The translations under genes were made by a program, and so were the position numbers. Positions 46,774 to 61,767 of a stretch of DNA of 64,000 nt are shown piece by piece. Positions within the stretch are counted from its first letter, which is position 1. Every line of letters starts with the position of its first letter. The notes beneath the pieces are model-generated. The model searched no databases, was not told the DNA's origin, and saw only the letters and a list, made by a program, of their open reading frames with translations. Source of the stretch: Cercis canadensis (taxonomy: Eukaryota > Streptophyta > Magnoliopsida > Fabales > Fabaceae); NCBI GenBank assembly GCA_003255065.1, contig QAOA01008427.1:145050-209049 (forward strand). The letters are read 5' to 3'.

Positions 46774-48350
46774 ATGTCGCATAAAAGTAAAGAGCTTCTC
46801 CACTTGGAGCACAAGAAGAGCTCCATTTCATCGTTAGGTCTCTATATCTCTCCAATTCTGTCAACCAATGGAAATTGTCTTTCTACTGTTTCAATTCTCA
46901 CTCTGTATTTTGCGTTTGTGTTGGCAGAATCCGCAGTTCTTGTTTGTAAAAAGGACTCAAGTTCTCAAACTAAGAAGTCGCCGCTGATAAACCCAGTTCC
47001 CCAAAGCCAACGTACTACCTCTAGCTTATCCAAAATTCTTCCTTTTTACCAGTTTTTAGTACTTATCAATACAGCTTTTCTAAATGTTTCAAATCTTTAT
47101 TTTTTGGATTGAATTGTAATTACAAGCATAATAATTCAAATATTGTATCTGGGTTATATATGATATGGCTTTACAAGTGTTGATGATGGTGTTGCTGTAT
47201 GTCGGATACCCAGTTAAAGCATCTGCTAGTAAGATGGAGAAGCAATATTAGAACACAGGACTTAAAATTGTTACCAATCATTGATGCACTTGAATTACGG
47301 TCTCTGTTTGGATTGTGTCACCGGTGATTGCAGACATTCTGCTCTGCCAGTGTAGTTTCCAGAAAGGGGTTGGAATTTGGAATCATGGCTCTTCTATTTC
47401 ACTCTTTTAATCATTGAAAGGCCATTTCGTTTGATGCACATGACATGGTGGTATGTAGTATGTCTAAATTATGGTTCGAAGATTAGTTAAACATTAATAT
47501 AAGGGGGGAAAAAAAGATTTTGTTGCTTTTTGCCCTGAGATTTTAGTATTTTACTGTCTAACTGGGTGTAGATTGCAAGATATAGTTGTTCTCAGGAGCA
47601 CAGAAATATTTATTAATTTGATAGAGCTGAACTCTATGAACATGAAATTGGAAAAATGAATTAGCTTGATGATAAACTTTGTTAATTGGTGCAGTTTTTG
47701 GGAAAGTTAAGGACTTCCTAGGAGTGATGTCAGAAGCCAATAGACGGCTGGAGCTTGATGCAAAGGTTTCTTCCTTATTGGTTTTTTGATTGAAACCATA
47801 ATTTCTACTATTTTGCAACCATTTCCTCCCCTTTTTTTTTTGGTCCTATTTTTTAACAGCTGTACATTGATAAAAATGGTAGGACAATCCTAAGAACTAT
47901 GATATCGAAGAGCTAATTGGAAATGAATCTGACGTTATTGAAATGGTAATTCAGTACCCTATCTCTCTGTATTTCTTACTCGCGTTTACATTAATATTAT
48001 GGCATTGAAACTAGTGGATCACACTATGAAGTTTTATGTGCATTTTTTTACAGGATTTGATGCTTGGTGTTGCTGATCTACATACACCTGAGGCTGTGGC
48101 TGCTGCTGAATCTGCGGTTTCCAATTGTCAGCCAGTGATTCCATTGTCATGTGATAGTAGTGAAACAGATTCAGATGAAAGTAGTGGTGATGAGGACAAT
48201 GGGGATGGTGAAAGTAGTGAGGAAGTTGGTGATGGCAGTGACAATGATGGTAAAAGGTCATCCCCTCTTGTTAAAAGACCTATTTCTGGAAAAGGTAAAC
48301 AAAAGGGAAACTGTCATTCGAAAAAACGTTCTAAAATAGTTGAGCTTTGA
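46774..48350 (+). CDS. NOPCHAP1 / DUF4598-like small nuclear protein
   Basis: Five exons, 46774-46837, 46928-47011, 47695-47765, 47883-47945 and 48054-48350, give 192 codons with correct GT-AG borders and phases. The core, residues about 45-115, has FGKVKDFLGVMSEANRRLEL, then NYDIEELIGNESDVIEMDLM and LGVADLHTPEA. This resembles the DUF4598/NOPCHAP1 family, whose human member helps load NOP58 during box C/D snoRNP assembly. The tail is acidic and Ser-rich (about residues 125-160), followed by a basic Lys/Arg stretch (KKRSKIV), consistent with a nuclear or nucleolar location. Family assignment is from memory of motif pattern; function in plants is inference. The open frame that continues past the exon 2 donor to 47112 is intronic. 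Confidence 0.75.
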
Positions 48351-48828
48351 TTAGCATCAAGGAAGTGCAAGATTAGAATCAAAATGCACTTTTACAACCA
48401 GGATTGGTAATTCCTTAATGATTTTGACTATGCTCAGAATAGATAGTGCAGTGAAGGATTTTTCTTATATATCAATGTATTTTGGGAATTGTTTTGGGGG
48501 CCTCTGGTGAGGTAAACAGCCGCATGGCTTGATTGTATTGTAAAATTATGTATGTGCTTCATTAAAATAGAATCTGCTCGCCCTTTTTTTTTTTTTTTTT
48601 TNNNTTTTTTTTTTTTTTTTCAAATAATTGTTGCATAGGTACATTTTGTGCTTTCTTGTCACTTTCTGTTTTTGCTCCCTCTTATTTTAAAAATTTAGAT
48701 ATGAATAACATTCAAAAAAGAAAAGAAAAGAAACAAAGAATTGCCAATAATTTGCCTGCAAGTCATTCCGGAATTACCATTCGGCTATACTTGTACTCCA
48801 AGATATACAATTAACAAAAAAAATTACA
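48351..48828. other. Intergenic region with poly-T/N tract
   Basis: The 3' ends of the NOPCHAP1-like gene (plus) and CRK-A (minus) converge here. A T run of about 40 bp containing three N at 48602-48604 marks a sequencing or assembly weak point. I see no gene. Confidence 0.55.
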
Positions 48829-51800
48829 TCAACAAGGTGGTCTTATAAATTTCACAGAAGCACTTGTGGAAGATGGTAGAAATCCAATTTCCTTTGCAGT
48901 AGTTGAAGATTGATCAGGCTCAAAATATCTGCCTACAGAAAATGGAGGTGGAAATGGTGGAGGAAGATTAGTCATACTTTCAAGCATGAGTACAACTGAT
49001 GACATGGTGGGCCTGTCTTTGGGGTTTTCCTGAACACACAACAACCCAATATGGATCCATCTCAATGCCTCAAGGGGCAAGTTTTTACTAAGGCAGGGTC
49101 TACCAATTCCAGTCCTTTGCCTTCAATCCAGAGTCGCCATGCCTATTCAATCTCATAAGGGGTGAAATAAATAAATAAAAGTCAAAGAGTACACATTTTT
49201 AAAGCAGGCTTAAAATATAAACCAGCAAAATGTAGTGACAAGGATAAACTTAAATGGGAGAGAAGGCTTTGACCTTGCTCTGGATGGTGGAAGCCATTGT
49301 TCTTTTTCCCACTTATAATCTCCAGCATCAGAACACCAAAGCCGTAAACATATGACTTGATGGAAAATAATTCTTCTAAGACATATTCAGATGTCATATA
49401 ACCACTACAGCAGGTAGAAAAAAAAGTATTTTAAAAAATATTATTGCACATTGCTACTTTTTCACACTTTGTCACACTGCCTAGTTGGTAGTATCTCAGC
49501 TATAGATTCAAAAGTGTAGAAGGGTTTAGTTAAATACATATTTTGCTATGTGTACCAATGTGACATTATCTTGAGTGTAGGTAGCAGTAGCATTACTCTT
49601 CTCTGTTCCCATTTGAAGGGTTTGATAGCATAATCTAAAAGGCTAGAAACTATGCTTAAAGGGACTAGTCTGTCAAAGGAAATGAACATTAGGAATTTTT
49701 ACTCTGCTGTACATAGTCTGAAGAAGCTTTCTACAGCAAGCATCAAGTGATTTAGAGACAATGAGTCGTGAGAATTGAAGGTAATTACTATGTATCAACA
49801 ACTCTCTTAGTGCTAGCTTCACTTTGATTACCACCAAAAATCCTAGCAGTCTCGAAGTCGGATATCTTTGGGTTCATCTCTTCATCTAGCAATACATTGC
49901 TTGCTTTTAGATCCCTATGAATAATCTTTAGCCACGAGTCCTCATGTAAATATAGAAGGCCTCTTGCAATTCCATTTATAATTTTCACCAGCTTAGGCCA
50001 CTGTAGGTCTCTACGATTTGTTTGATCTGCCTTGCCAAGGTAAGAGTTGAAAGGACTCTTTTAGATAAGGTATCTCCTTCTTGATGTCAATAACACAGAA
50101 ATACAAATGATAAGAGAAGGATAAAAAGAGCAAACCAAATAGGAAGGCGTCAAGGCTAGTGTTGGCCATGAACTCATAGACAAGAAGCTTTTCATTTTCC
50201 TCCAGGCAGCATCCCAAAAGCCTCACAAGATTTCTGTGTTGAAGTTTTGCAATTAACATCACCTCATTCTTGAACTCTTCAAGGCCTTGCCTTGATTTAA
50301 ATGAAAGTCTTTTAACTGCTATCTCCTTCCCATTACTTAACTTCCCCTGTATGCACACCAGGGTTTCATAATCAAGAAAAAAAAAATAGTAAAACTATCT
50401 AATTGCCATAAATAAGCAATGTCAAATGATATAATTCAGGACATTGCTGTCACTGACAACTCTCGAGGATGGAATACTTCTAGTGTTTGCACTAAAGCCT
50501 TGAAAACAGGAGCAAACTATATGCATTTGTATTAAAAATTACTCAGAAGTAACAAAATTTGCACTAGAACCTTGAAAACGGCCCCAAATCCTCCTTCCCC
50601 AAGCTTATTTTTATCAGAGAAATAGTTTGTAGCAATATTAATGGTCTCAAGCTAAAATAATGCACTTCTCCACTGTTTCCCTCATCTGTTGCATTCTTTA
50701 TTCACTCCTTCGAGTGTAAGGTTTTAGAATGCAAATTGTTTAGTAGAATTTCATCAGTTGTTTCTCTCCCTGAATTAAAAACCTGTGAGAAAGTTGTGGC
50801 AATTTAACAAATTTTAGTGATGATACAGAGTGTTAACCATTCCTACGTACCTCTTTGTCTTCTTTTACAACGGTAGTATAAATAATACGCAAAAACTAGT
50901 AGTGCTGCAGCAACTAAAGTTGGTATAAATGTGATCAGTGCTGGATTTAATCCCACCCCTGCTCTTGAAATAGCTGCATCAGAATTGGAATGAAACATCA
51001 TGCTATTGACTTAGGACTAAGGATCAACCATTAAACATAAACTTCAGAACAAAATAGTGGAAAATGAGAGAAAGAAAATATATCTAACTTCTATTTGTGA
51101 GCATTAAATGATTACTACATGTTAGTTCCTCTTGTAAACATATTGATTAAATGGGTTCACCAAAAGAACAAGTTTTGTGTATTAGTGTCCTCAAAATTGC
51201 CAAATTGATTCACTTGCATTAGAAAGAGGCTGGAGTGGCGGCGCCAAAGCTTTCTCAAAGAACACATATGTCTCATATCTTATATTGCAACTTGGAGCCA
51301 ATAAGCGCCACCCAACCTTCTCTTTGCAACACTTCTGTGCCTCTCCCATCAACTGCAACAAACAAGAGCTGCATGAACTACTATTTATATCTCTTGTGCA
51401 CTTTACCAACCCATATATATTCTGAGATCCATCTTCCACTGGCGATTGCCCAGTTTTGAAAAGCATATTCGTTTTTAAGGCATCCCTTATTAGTGGATAC
51501 ATCAGAGCTGGTGAATAAATATCATGTTGATCCGCTAAAGTTCTGTTGTTGGTGTTCCTGATACTTGTCTTTTAAGACTATAAAAACTATGTTTTAACAC
51601 TGAATTTCTACCTGCATTGTGAGCAAATCCCCATTAAACATGGTATTTAATCCATGAATTGGTGTTAACAGGTACCAAGATGTTTAATCAGAAATAATGA
51701 AGAAGTTGGAAGCAATCCATGAAGCAAATGGCAAGGAAACCAGTGTCATACAAAGTTTTCATGAGGACACGGGCAGGAACACGGCTGTGTTTCCCCCGTG

Positions 51801-53424
51801 TCTAACATCCAGAAGTTGATGCTCAAGTTTTTGGACAAACACGACCAAGACAAGAGAAGAACATGGTCGTGTTCTAGGCTGTGTCTGTTAGGCAGAGTGT
51901 TTAAATAGAGAACACGGACCATGTCTGAGGAACACGGCCAAGACAATATTAGACACGGCCATGTCTGGTCCCGTGTTCAATGACCAGGAAAGCACCTTAA
52001 GTGACACACCTAAGTCCTGAAGAGGAACACGACCGTGTCAGAGCCGTGTTCGAGCTATGTCTGATTAGAAGACCTAATTCCACAGAAGTATAAAGAGGAA
52101 TCTGATGCATGGGATTGAGAGAGGCCGTACTTGGGAAGAAAAGGAGGAGAGGAGCTAGAGCACGAAGGGGAGCAATTGGGACTCGATCGACATCTAGTTT
52201 CTTTTCTTCTTCCTTTCTTATGTTGAATTTTATCTGCTTAATGTTATTAAATTCAGTCATGAGTAGCTAAACTCTTAGTGTTAGGGGTTTGATGTAATTC
52301 ATTTGTAATAAGGTTTCAAGATTGAATGAACTTGTTTGAGTACAATTCTTCTTGTTGAATAGAATTTACTGGTATTAATGCATTTAAATGACTGGCCTCC
52401 ATTTGAATAGTTAAAGATTCGTTTTGATGCTAGGAATAGTAAGATCCGAATGTGCTCTGTGAATTCTGTCATGAATTGAGTTAATCTAGGAATAGATAAC
52501 TTAGTTTAGGTGGTCTTGAATTAATTCCCTAGAGCTTAATCACCTAGACTAGTTAATTGTGGCAAGGAATTGGACAATTCATTGGGATAGGGATGATTGT
52601 TTCACCAAGGAATTGGGTTCAATCACATTAGGGAAAGTAACCAACAACAAAGGAATTGTAACTGAAATACTTAGTTCAGTATTGATCTTGAGGTTACTTT
52701 GTCTATGAAGTAACCGCAATTGCAAACGAATGAAATCAACTCCTAACCTTCGCATTCTTATCATCAACCTCACAGTTAAATTGCTATTTAAAGTTGCTTA
52801 CGTAATTGTTTGAGTTTTGCTATTTAGTTAATTACATTAGTCATTTTTAGGCTGTCTTCAATCTAAAGTGTTATTTCTTCCAAATAGAACTAGTATTGGA
52901 GAAATTGGTAGTTGTTTGTATTAATCCTTGAGGACGATACTCTACTCATTTATTACTACTTGTGTGACTCGGTACACTTGCCGGTAAAAGTCCATCAGTT
53001 CCACATTGAGTGCCCCTGGCAAAGTTTGCACCTCTCCAAAGAAGTTGTCTTTGGAATACCGAAGCATGCACTCATCTTACCAGATGATTGCACTTTTGGT
53101 AAATTCACATCTTTCTTTCATTTCTTGACTTGCAGTTCTGGTACAATTTTGGCATGTGGCACTGGTAACATCACCCCGGCAAAGGAAGAGGCCATAGAGG
53201 CTTCTAGAAGAACTATCATTGTAGAAGGTGTGGAGGGCAGCTTTAGAAGATAATGAATCCAAGAGAGAACTGAGATTGGATTGGAAATTTGAATCAGCTG
53301 TATTGTTGGATGGATCATGACAGGTATGGTAATTGTAGGTTGGCTGGGAATTATGGGGAATGATGAGCACAAAAATTGAGATTAAAACCAAAAGGAAAGC
53401 TCTGCAGTTTTGGGAGAGAAGCAT
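48829..53424 (-). pseudogene. Cysteine-rich receptor-like kinase pseudogene A (CRK-A)
   Basis: CRKs are plasma-membrane kinases with two extracellular DUF26 domains. This copy keeps a start (MLLSQNCRAFLLVLISIFVL), the first DUF26 (LCRGDVTSATCQNC), the second (VKCTRDINSSSCSSC), the membrane exon (about 50855-50976) and kinase exons to the stop at 48829. It is broken: an in-frame TAA replaces the Tyr of WYDECMLRYS at 53077, a +1 shift lies near 53015, a solo LTR splits the second-DUF26 region (51559-52997), and the exon before the P-loop is frameshifted. The kinase has decayed too: DFG reads DFE, APE reads TSE, and SDVYSFG reads SYVYGFG, although HRDLKASN and VAIK-type AVK remain. Tandem to CRK-B and CRK-C. 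Confidence 0.88.
51559..52997 (+). mobile_element. Solo LTR (Ty3/Gypsy-like) inserted in CRK-A
   Basis: This 1,439-bp fossil begins TGATACTTGTC and ends GTCCATCA (TG...CA). It is flanked by perfect 5-bp direct repeats GTTCC at 51554-51558 and 52998-53002. Its two ends are not copies of each other and it has no internal coding region, so it is one LTR left after recombination. The ACACGGCC/CCGTGTC-rich part and the closing GAGGACGATACTC...GGTAAAAGTCC part resemble long plant Gypsy LTRs. It lies antisense to the CRK gene. The intact target duplication suggests a fairly recent or slowly decaying insertion; age cannot be set from one LTR. Confidence 0.85.
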
Positions 53425-54823
53425 GGTTCCTTCAGATTTCTGTGATTAATTTGCTAGAAGAAACTGAAACTTTTCTAAATGGAATGAAGGGAAGATGTGT
53501 CTCTTTCAACTCCATGGTGTCTTTAGAAAATGCTTAAATGTAATTATGTAATTGTTTATTGAATACAACTGTCTTTGATCTCGACCTTCTGCTTTAGCAA
53601 AAAACTATTATGAAGAAATCTAAATGGACCGTATTTCATATTTTATGTTACCTTTCTTTTGGCTTCAATGTTGCTTTATAAATACCTGCTTTACAGTATT
53701 TCATATTATCAAAAAACTATTATGAACAAATCTTATGTAACATCTTACGAACTGGGAAATTGGAACCAAATTGTCAACACCAATACGATAAAAACTAATG
53801 CAAATAGACCACCTAATCGAAGTACCTGTAGAATTTCCATTGCATATCTTTTTAAGAATCACTAAAGGTTATATTTAAAGATCCTGTCTCAAGGTATATA
53901 TATAAAGAAAGAAATTAAAAACAATAACTTCAGCCTATAAGTCCATCTGTTATTGCTGTTAGTTAGGCTGCACAAATAAGTAAAATGATGTAATGAGAGA
54001 TTTGGATAATTTGTAAGAGGTCTTATAATAAAACCTCTATTACTGTACCCTCATGTACCAAAAAAATTAAAGAACACAGCAAAAACTTATGGATGAGTAA
54101 GCTTCGGTGACAGTGCTTTGGTTAGAAAGAAGAATAATGCTATTTGTCTTTACACTGCCTCACATGTACTGATACAGAGAATGTGTAATATGCTAATGAG
54201 AAAAGGAAAAAACTTTGTTGTTAACTGATGCTGGTCCAGATGGACTTAATCTGTGAAGGTAGTTAAAGAGACCAAAGTGGAAACCCCGAAATTGATTTCC
54301 TTGCCAAATTGCCAGTTACTACAAAGAGGTAATTTAATCAAGTATTTTAGCTTAAGAGGTTATTTAATAATTTATATAGACATTCACAGAGGTCATTGGT
54401 GCAAGTATGAGAGAAACTTGAGTTGACTCGTTTAACATATTACAAGCATTGCGCAGGGTATTATGATTAAAACACCATTAAGAAAAAATCTAAATGGACC
54501 ATGTTTCATATTTTATATTGCCTTTTCTTTTTGGCTGCAATTCTGTATTTCGAAAACCTGCTTCCTTTAAAATTTGAAGTCGTCAAAAGAGCAGAATGCA
54601 TCAAACGCTCAATGAGACTTGGTTTGCATTCGGAAGTTTAAAGTAATGTTATGCCAACTAAGACTATGTGTCATCTCACAAGTACAGGGCAAAGATAGAT
54701 GTAATAAATTTCAAGGAAAAAAGCCTATGTGTCATCTCACAAATACAAAACTATTGTTCAAAATTGAGAAGCAACCCTCATTAGTTAGCAGGGAGAGGGT
54801 GGTAGTATTAATTATGAAACTTT
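53425..54823. other. Intergenic spacer between CRK-A and CRK-B (duplicated flank)
   Basis: This is the promoter side of CRK-A and the 3' side of CRK-B. 53744-53900 resembles 58138-58290 upstream of CRK-B (both contain CCAAATTGTCAACACCAATAC). 53605-53660 resembles 54485-54540. 54580-54640 resembles 57645-57705 (GAATGCATCAAACGCTC). So the flanks were duplicated with the genes. No separate gene is supported. Confidence 0.6.
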
Positions 54824-57518
54824 CTAGGTAAAGGCACTTGTGGAAGATGTTAGAAATCTAGTAAATTCACCAGTGGAAGATTGATCAGAAGCAAAAAATC
54901 TGCCTACAGTAAATGGAGGTGCAAATGGTGGAGGAAGACTTATGGTGCTTCCGAGCATGAGAACAACTGATGACATGGTGAGCCTATGATTGGGGTCATC
55001 CTGAACACACAACAAAGCAATATGGATCCATCTCAAAGCCTCATCTACTTGGAAACTGTTCCCTAACTCAGGGTCCAACAATTCCAATCCTTTGCCTTCA
55101 CTCCATAGTCGCCACGCCTGTTAAATGTCATGTAGATTTGTTCACAATCAGAAAGAGTTATAATTTTATAAACAGAATCAGAAAATAGAAGAAACTGTAG
55201 ACACAGAGAAAGTTACATGGGAGAGAAGGCTTTGAGCATGATCTGGGTGGTAGAAGCCATTGTTCTTTCTCCCACTTAAAATTTCAAGCATCAGAACACC
55301 AAAGCTGTAAACATCTAACTTGATGGAAAATAATCCCTCTAATGCATATTTTGGTGCCATATAGCCACTACAAGAATGGGGAAAAAATTCAGTTAGGTAA
55401 GCATGAACCAAGTCAGATGGCAATAGACTGAAATTTAGGATTTTCTTTCTTCCTTTCAAATCTTCAGAGTGGCTATTAGTATCATGTACACTAGAAACTA
55501 AGGCCAAGTGAACTAGCCTAACAAAGGAAAGATAACATAAGGAATTTTATCTATGTCTGAAGAAGCTTTCTAACTTATGCATCATGAGGATTTACAATGA
55601 GTGAAGAGAATTTGAAATACTTACTATGTACCAACAATTCTATCTGTGTTAGTTTCAATTTGATTGCCACCAAAAATCCTAGCAGTCCCAAAGTCTAATA
55701 TCTTTGGGTTCATCTATTCATCTAGCAATACATTGCTCACTTTGATATCCTTATGGATAATCTTCAGTTGTGAATCCTCATGTAAATATATATGGCCTCT
55801 TGCGATTCCATTTGTAACTTTTGCTTGTTTAGTCCAATCTAGTTCTTTACGTATTGTTGGATAAGCCTTGCCAGATAAGAGTTGAAAGTATTCTTTCAGA
55901 TAAGGAAACTCCTTTATAGTGTCAAAAACATATAGATATTCAGAATTTCAAATAATAAGAGAGAGAGAAAGAGCATACCAAACTGGAAGGCATCAAGGCT
56001 AGTGTTGGCCATGTACTCATAGACAAGAAGTTTTTCATTTTCCTCTAGGGCTCAGTTTGTTTTGATAGAAATGGTTTCCAAGAAAAATATTTTGGCCAAA
56101 TAACTAAAAATTCTTAGGCCAAAATATTTTCTGTGAAAACTATTTCTATCAAAACAAACAGAGCATAAGCAGCATCCCAATAGCCTCACAAGATACCTGT
56201 GTTAGAGTTTTGCAATTAACATCACTTCATTCTTGAACTCTTCAAGTCCTTTCTTTGATTTGAATGAAAGCCTTTTAACTGCAATCTCCTTGCCATTTAT
56301 CAACTTCCCCTGGATGTATGCCAGAGTTTCATAGTCAACAAAAATATATTAGGAAACGAGCTAGTTTACTATTTGAAATGATAATTATGCATTTCATGAT
56401 ACTGCAGTTCATTGAAATTTTATCTAAAATATGCAATAACATGTATGGTTTGGCAATTTATAGAACATGAAGACTTATGCTTCCTTTGGCAATAAGTTAT
56501 CAGAATGATTGGCAGCAAGCAAATGTTCCCTATCTTCATTTTATTCACTAAAACCAAAGCTGTAAAATAAGTGATCCTCACTTGAGGGACAAATTAATTA
56601 TTTTGCAATGCAACCTATAACATTATATTGATTTATATTCAGAAAGATCAGAAGTAATGGAAGTTTGCACTATATCCGTGAAAACGGGCCCAAATCCTCC
56701 TTCCCCGAGCTTACTTTCGTCAGAGAAATTGTTTGTTGCAACCAGAATGGTACTCAAACTAAAGTAATGCACTTCTCCACTGTTGTCCTCGTCTGTTGCA
56801 TTAGTTCCACGCTCCTTTAAGTGTTTGCTATTTGAAGAACTTTCCAAATTCTTTAATAGAATTTCACTACTTGTTTCTCCCGCTGAATCAAAAACTTGTT
56901 AGAAAATGTTATTACAAAAATGCATATTTTAGTAGAGACACACAGGTTTCATCATTGCTAGTTACCTCTTCGTCTTGTATTCTTCCGGTAACATGAATAA
57001 TACACAAAACCCAGTAGAGCTGCAACAACTGTAGTTGGTATTACTGTGATGAGTACAAGTTTTGTGGTATTATTTCCTCCCTCCCCTGCTCTTTCTATAG
57101 TGCATCAGTATTAGGAGGAATATCAAACTATTCTTAAGGAAAAAGGATCAAACATCTGAACAAATTGTGAAGAAAAGGTGGAAGAAAAAAAATCTACCCT
57201 TGTTTGTGATTATTAATTGTTTAAAAAAAGTTAAAAATTAGTTAGGTACTCTCTCCACCAATTGTCCCTACCGCAGAGGAAGATGCCATAGAGGCTAATA
57301 GAAGTACTATCACTGTAAAAGCTGTTAAGGAAGCTTTAGAAGATAAAGAATCTAAGAGGGTAGTGAGATTGGACTGAAAAGTTGCATCCGCTGAAGCATT
57401 TAATGGATCGGAACAGAAAGCGTAATTAAAGGTTGGCTGGGAATTGTGAGCGCTAATGAGCCCAGAAATTGGAATTAAAATAAAAAAAGAAGAAACTCAG
57501 CAGTTTGAACTTGTTCAT
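54824..57518 (-). pseudogene. Cysteine-rich receptor-like kinase pseudogene B (CRK-B)
   Basis: The start at 57518 gives MNKFKLLSFFF. A frame change in the signal peptide and another after SLSSKASL break the first exon. After IFLC the remainder of both DUF26 domains is missing. The membrane exon (about 56965-57100) and P-loop exon (SKLGEGGFGPVF, about 56650-56870) remain. In the kinase, a 115-bp MITE (56050-56164) interrupts the subdomain III-V exon. The catalytic loop reads [10 protein letters not shown] (HRD to HKD), an in-frame TAG follows LLDE, and APEY is APKY. DFG is kept. It is closely related to CRK-A (shared HNSQPT start and PPPFAPPFTVGRFF tail), so the two are a tandem pair, and it is dead. 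Confidence 0.88.
56050..56164. mobile_element. Short palindromic MITE inside a CRK-B kinase exon
   Basis: A 115-bp near-perfect foldback: GCTCAGTTTGTTTTGATAG at the left and its complement (CTATCAAAACAAACAGAGC) at the right, with a second matched block (AATATTTTGGCC / GGCCAAAATATT) inside. Comparison with CRK-A shows it sits between codons of the conserved LEENEK region, so its absence in A proves insertion. The target duplication is unclear. Confidence 0.8.
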
Positions 57519-58418
57519 TCTGTAATGTGTGATACTAGTCTTCCCAACCAGTTGCTTCCTTGACAAGTATAACAAATATAAAAATATATTAATACAATAG
57601 TCTCTCTTTTTTTTTTTTTTTTTTTGCTATTCACCTAAACTTTGAAGAAGTCAAAAGAGAAGAATGCATCAAACGCTCTATGGGACTTAGTTGCAGTCAG
57701 AAAGAACCATAAAGAAAATGTTATGGTTGGTGGCTAATGTCAACAGAATGACATTTGACAATGAGATAAAGATGGAAACAACTGATCCTTTAACTATGTA
57801 AGCATAATTCTAATGAGACAACGCTGATTCTTGTTTGGGTTATAGTCTGGTTGTTATTTATTCAAAACACTCCTTTATATTGCAGAAAATGCAATTAACT
57901 ATCAAATCAAACAGATTACTTGAGAGTTTGTGAGTGATTGACTTTGTAATTTTTGAGGTGGGATTTTAGAGCTAGCCAGTGGATGAAACGAATAACTTTG
58001 TGAAAGCCGCTGATAGTAACTGTTGTATCATCTGAGCAGTCCAACGCCATTATGAGCTGTGCGCCAGAAGGCAAAGCTTGTGTAGCAGTGCAAGTCTGCT
58101 GTGTATGAACAGAACGAATAGAATGTAACATGTTATGAGCTAGGAGGTTGGAGCCAAATTGTCAACACCAATACAAAAACTCAGTAATACAAAAAGACCA
58201 TCAACCTGTGGTACGTGTAGAATTGTCATTGCCTGTCCTTTTAAGACCCATTGGAGGATATATTTAAAGATCATATCTCAATCTAAAAAAAAAGGGTAAG
58301 TGGTTTAATATATAGAGTTACAGAAGTTGACGACACTGATATTTGACTGCAGAATTGATATTGTTCTACATAAATTATATGCAATGCACTCATAAATTTC
58401 AACATCTATCACTAAAAT
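57519..58418. other. Intergenic spacer between CRK-B and CRK-C
   Basis: It contains the CRK-B promoter side with duplicated flank (58138-58290, matching 53744-53900) and the 3' end of CRK-C. A minus-strand open frame at 57916-58131 has a protein-like composition, but I do not recognise it and do not call it a gene. Confidence 0.5.
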
Positions 58419-61644
<3,226 letters not shown>

Positions 61645-61767
61645 TATTGCTGTTCTGTAGGAAAAAGATGTAACAAATGGAAGATTGAAACTTAAGAAAT
61701 GGGCTGCTATTGATGAAGGCTGAATAAAAATTATGAATTTTCCATGTCCAATGTCTTCCAAGCACAG

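Noticed and set aside
46582-47112. 176-codon open frame overlapping the start of the NOPCHAP1-like gene
   Set aside because: It reads through the first intron and past the exon 2 donor. The spliced model from 46774 gives conserved, phase-consistent exons and ends at 48350.
57916-58131. Minus-strand 71-codon frame with protein-like composition between CRK-B and CRK-C
   Set aside because: I do not recognise it, it has no clear exon partners, and it lies in a duplicated CRK spacer. Too weak to call.
61645-61761. Upstream in-frame ATG extending CRK-C by 39 residues
   Set aside because: It would place an unlikely leader before the clean signal peptide that begins at 61644.
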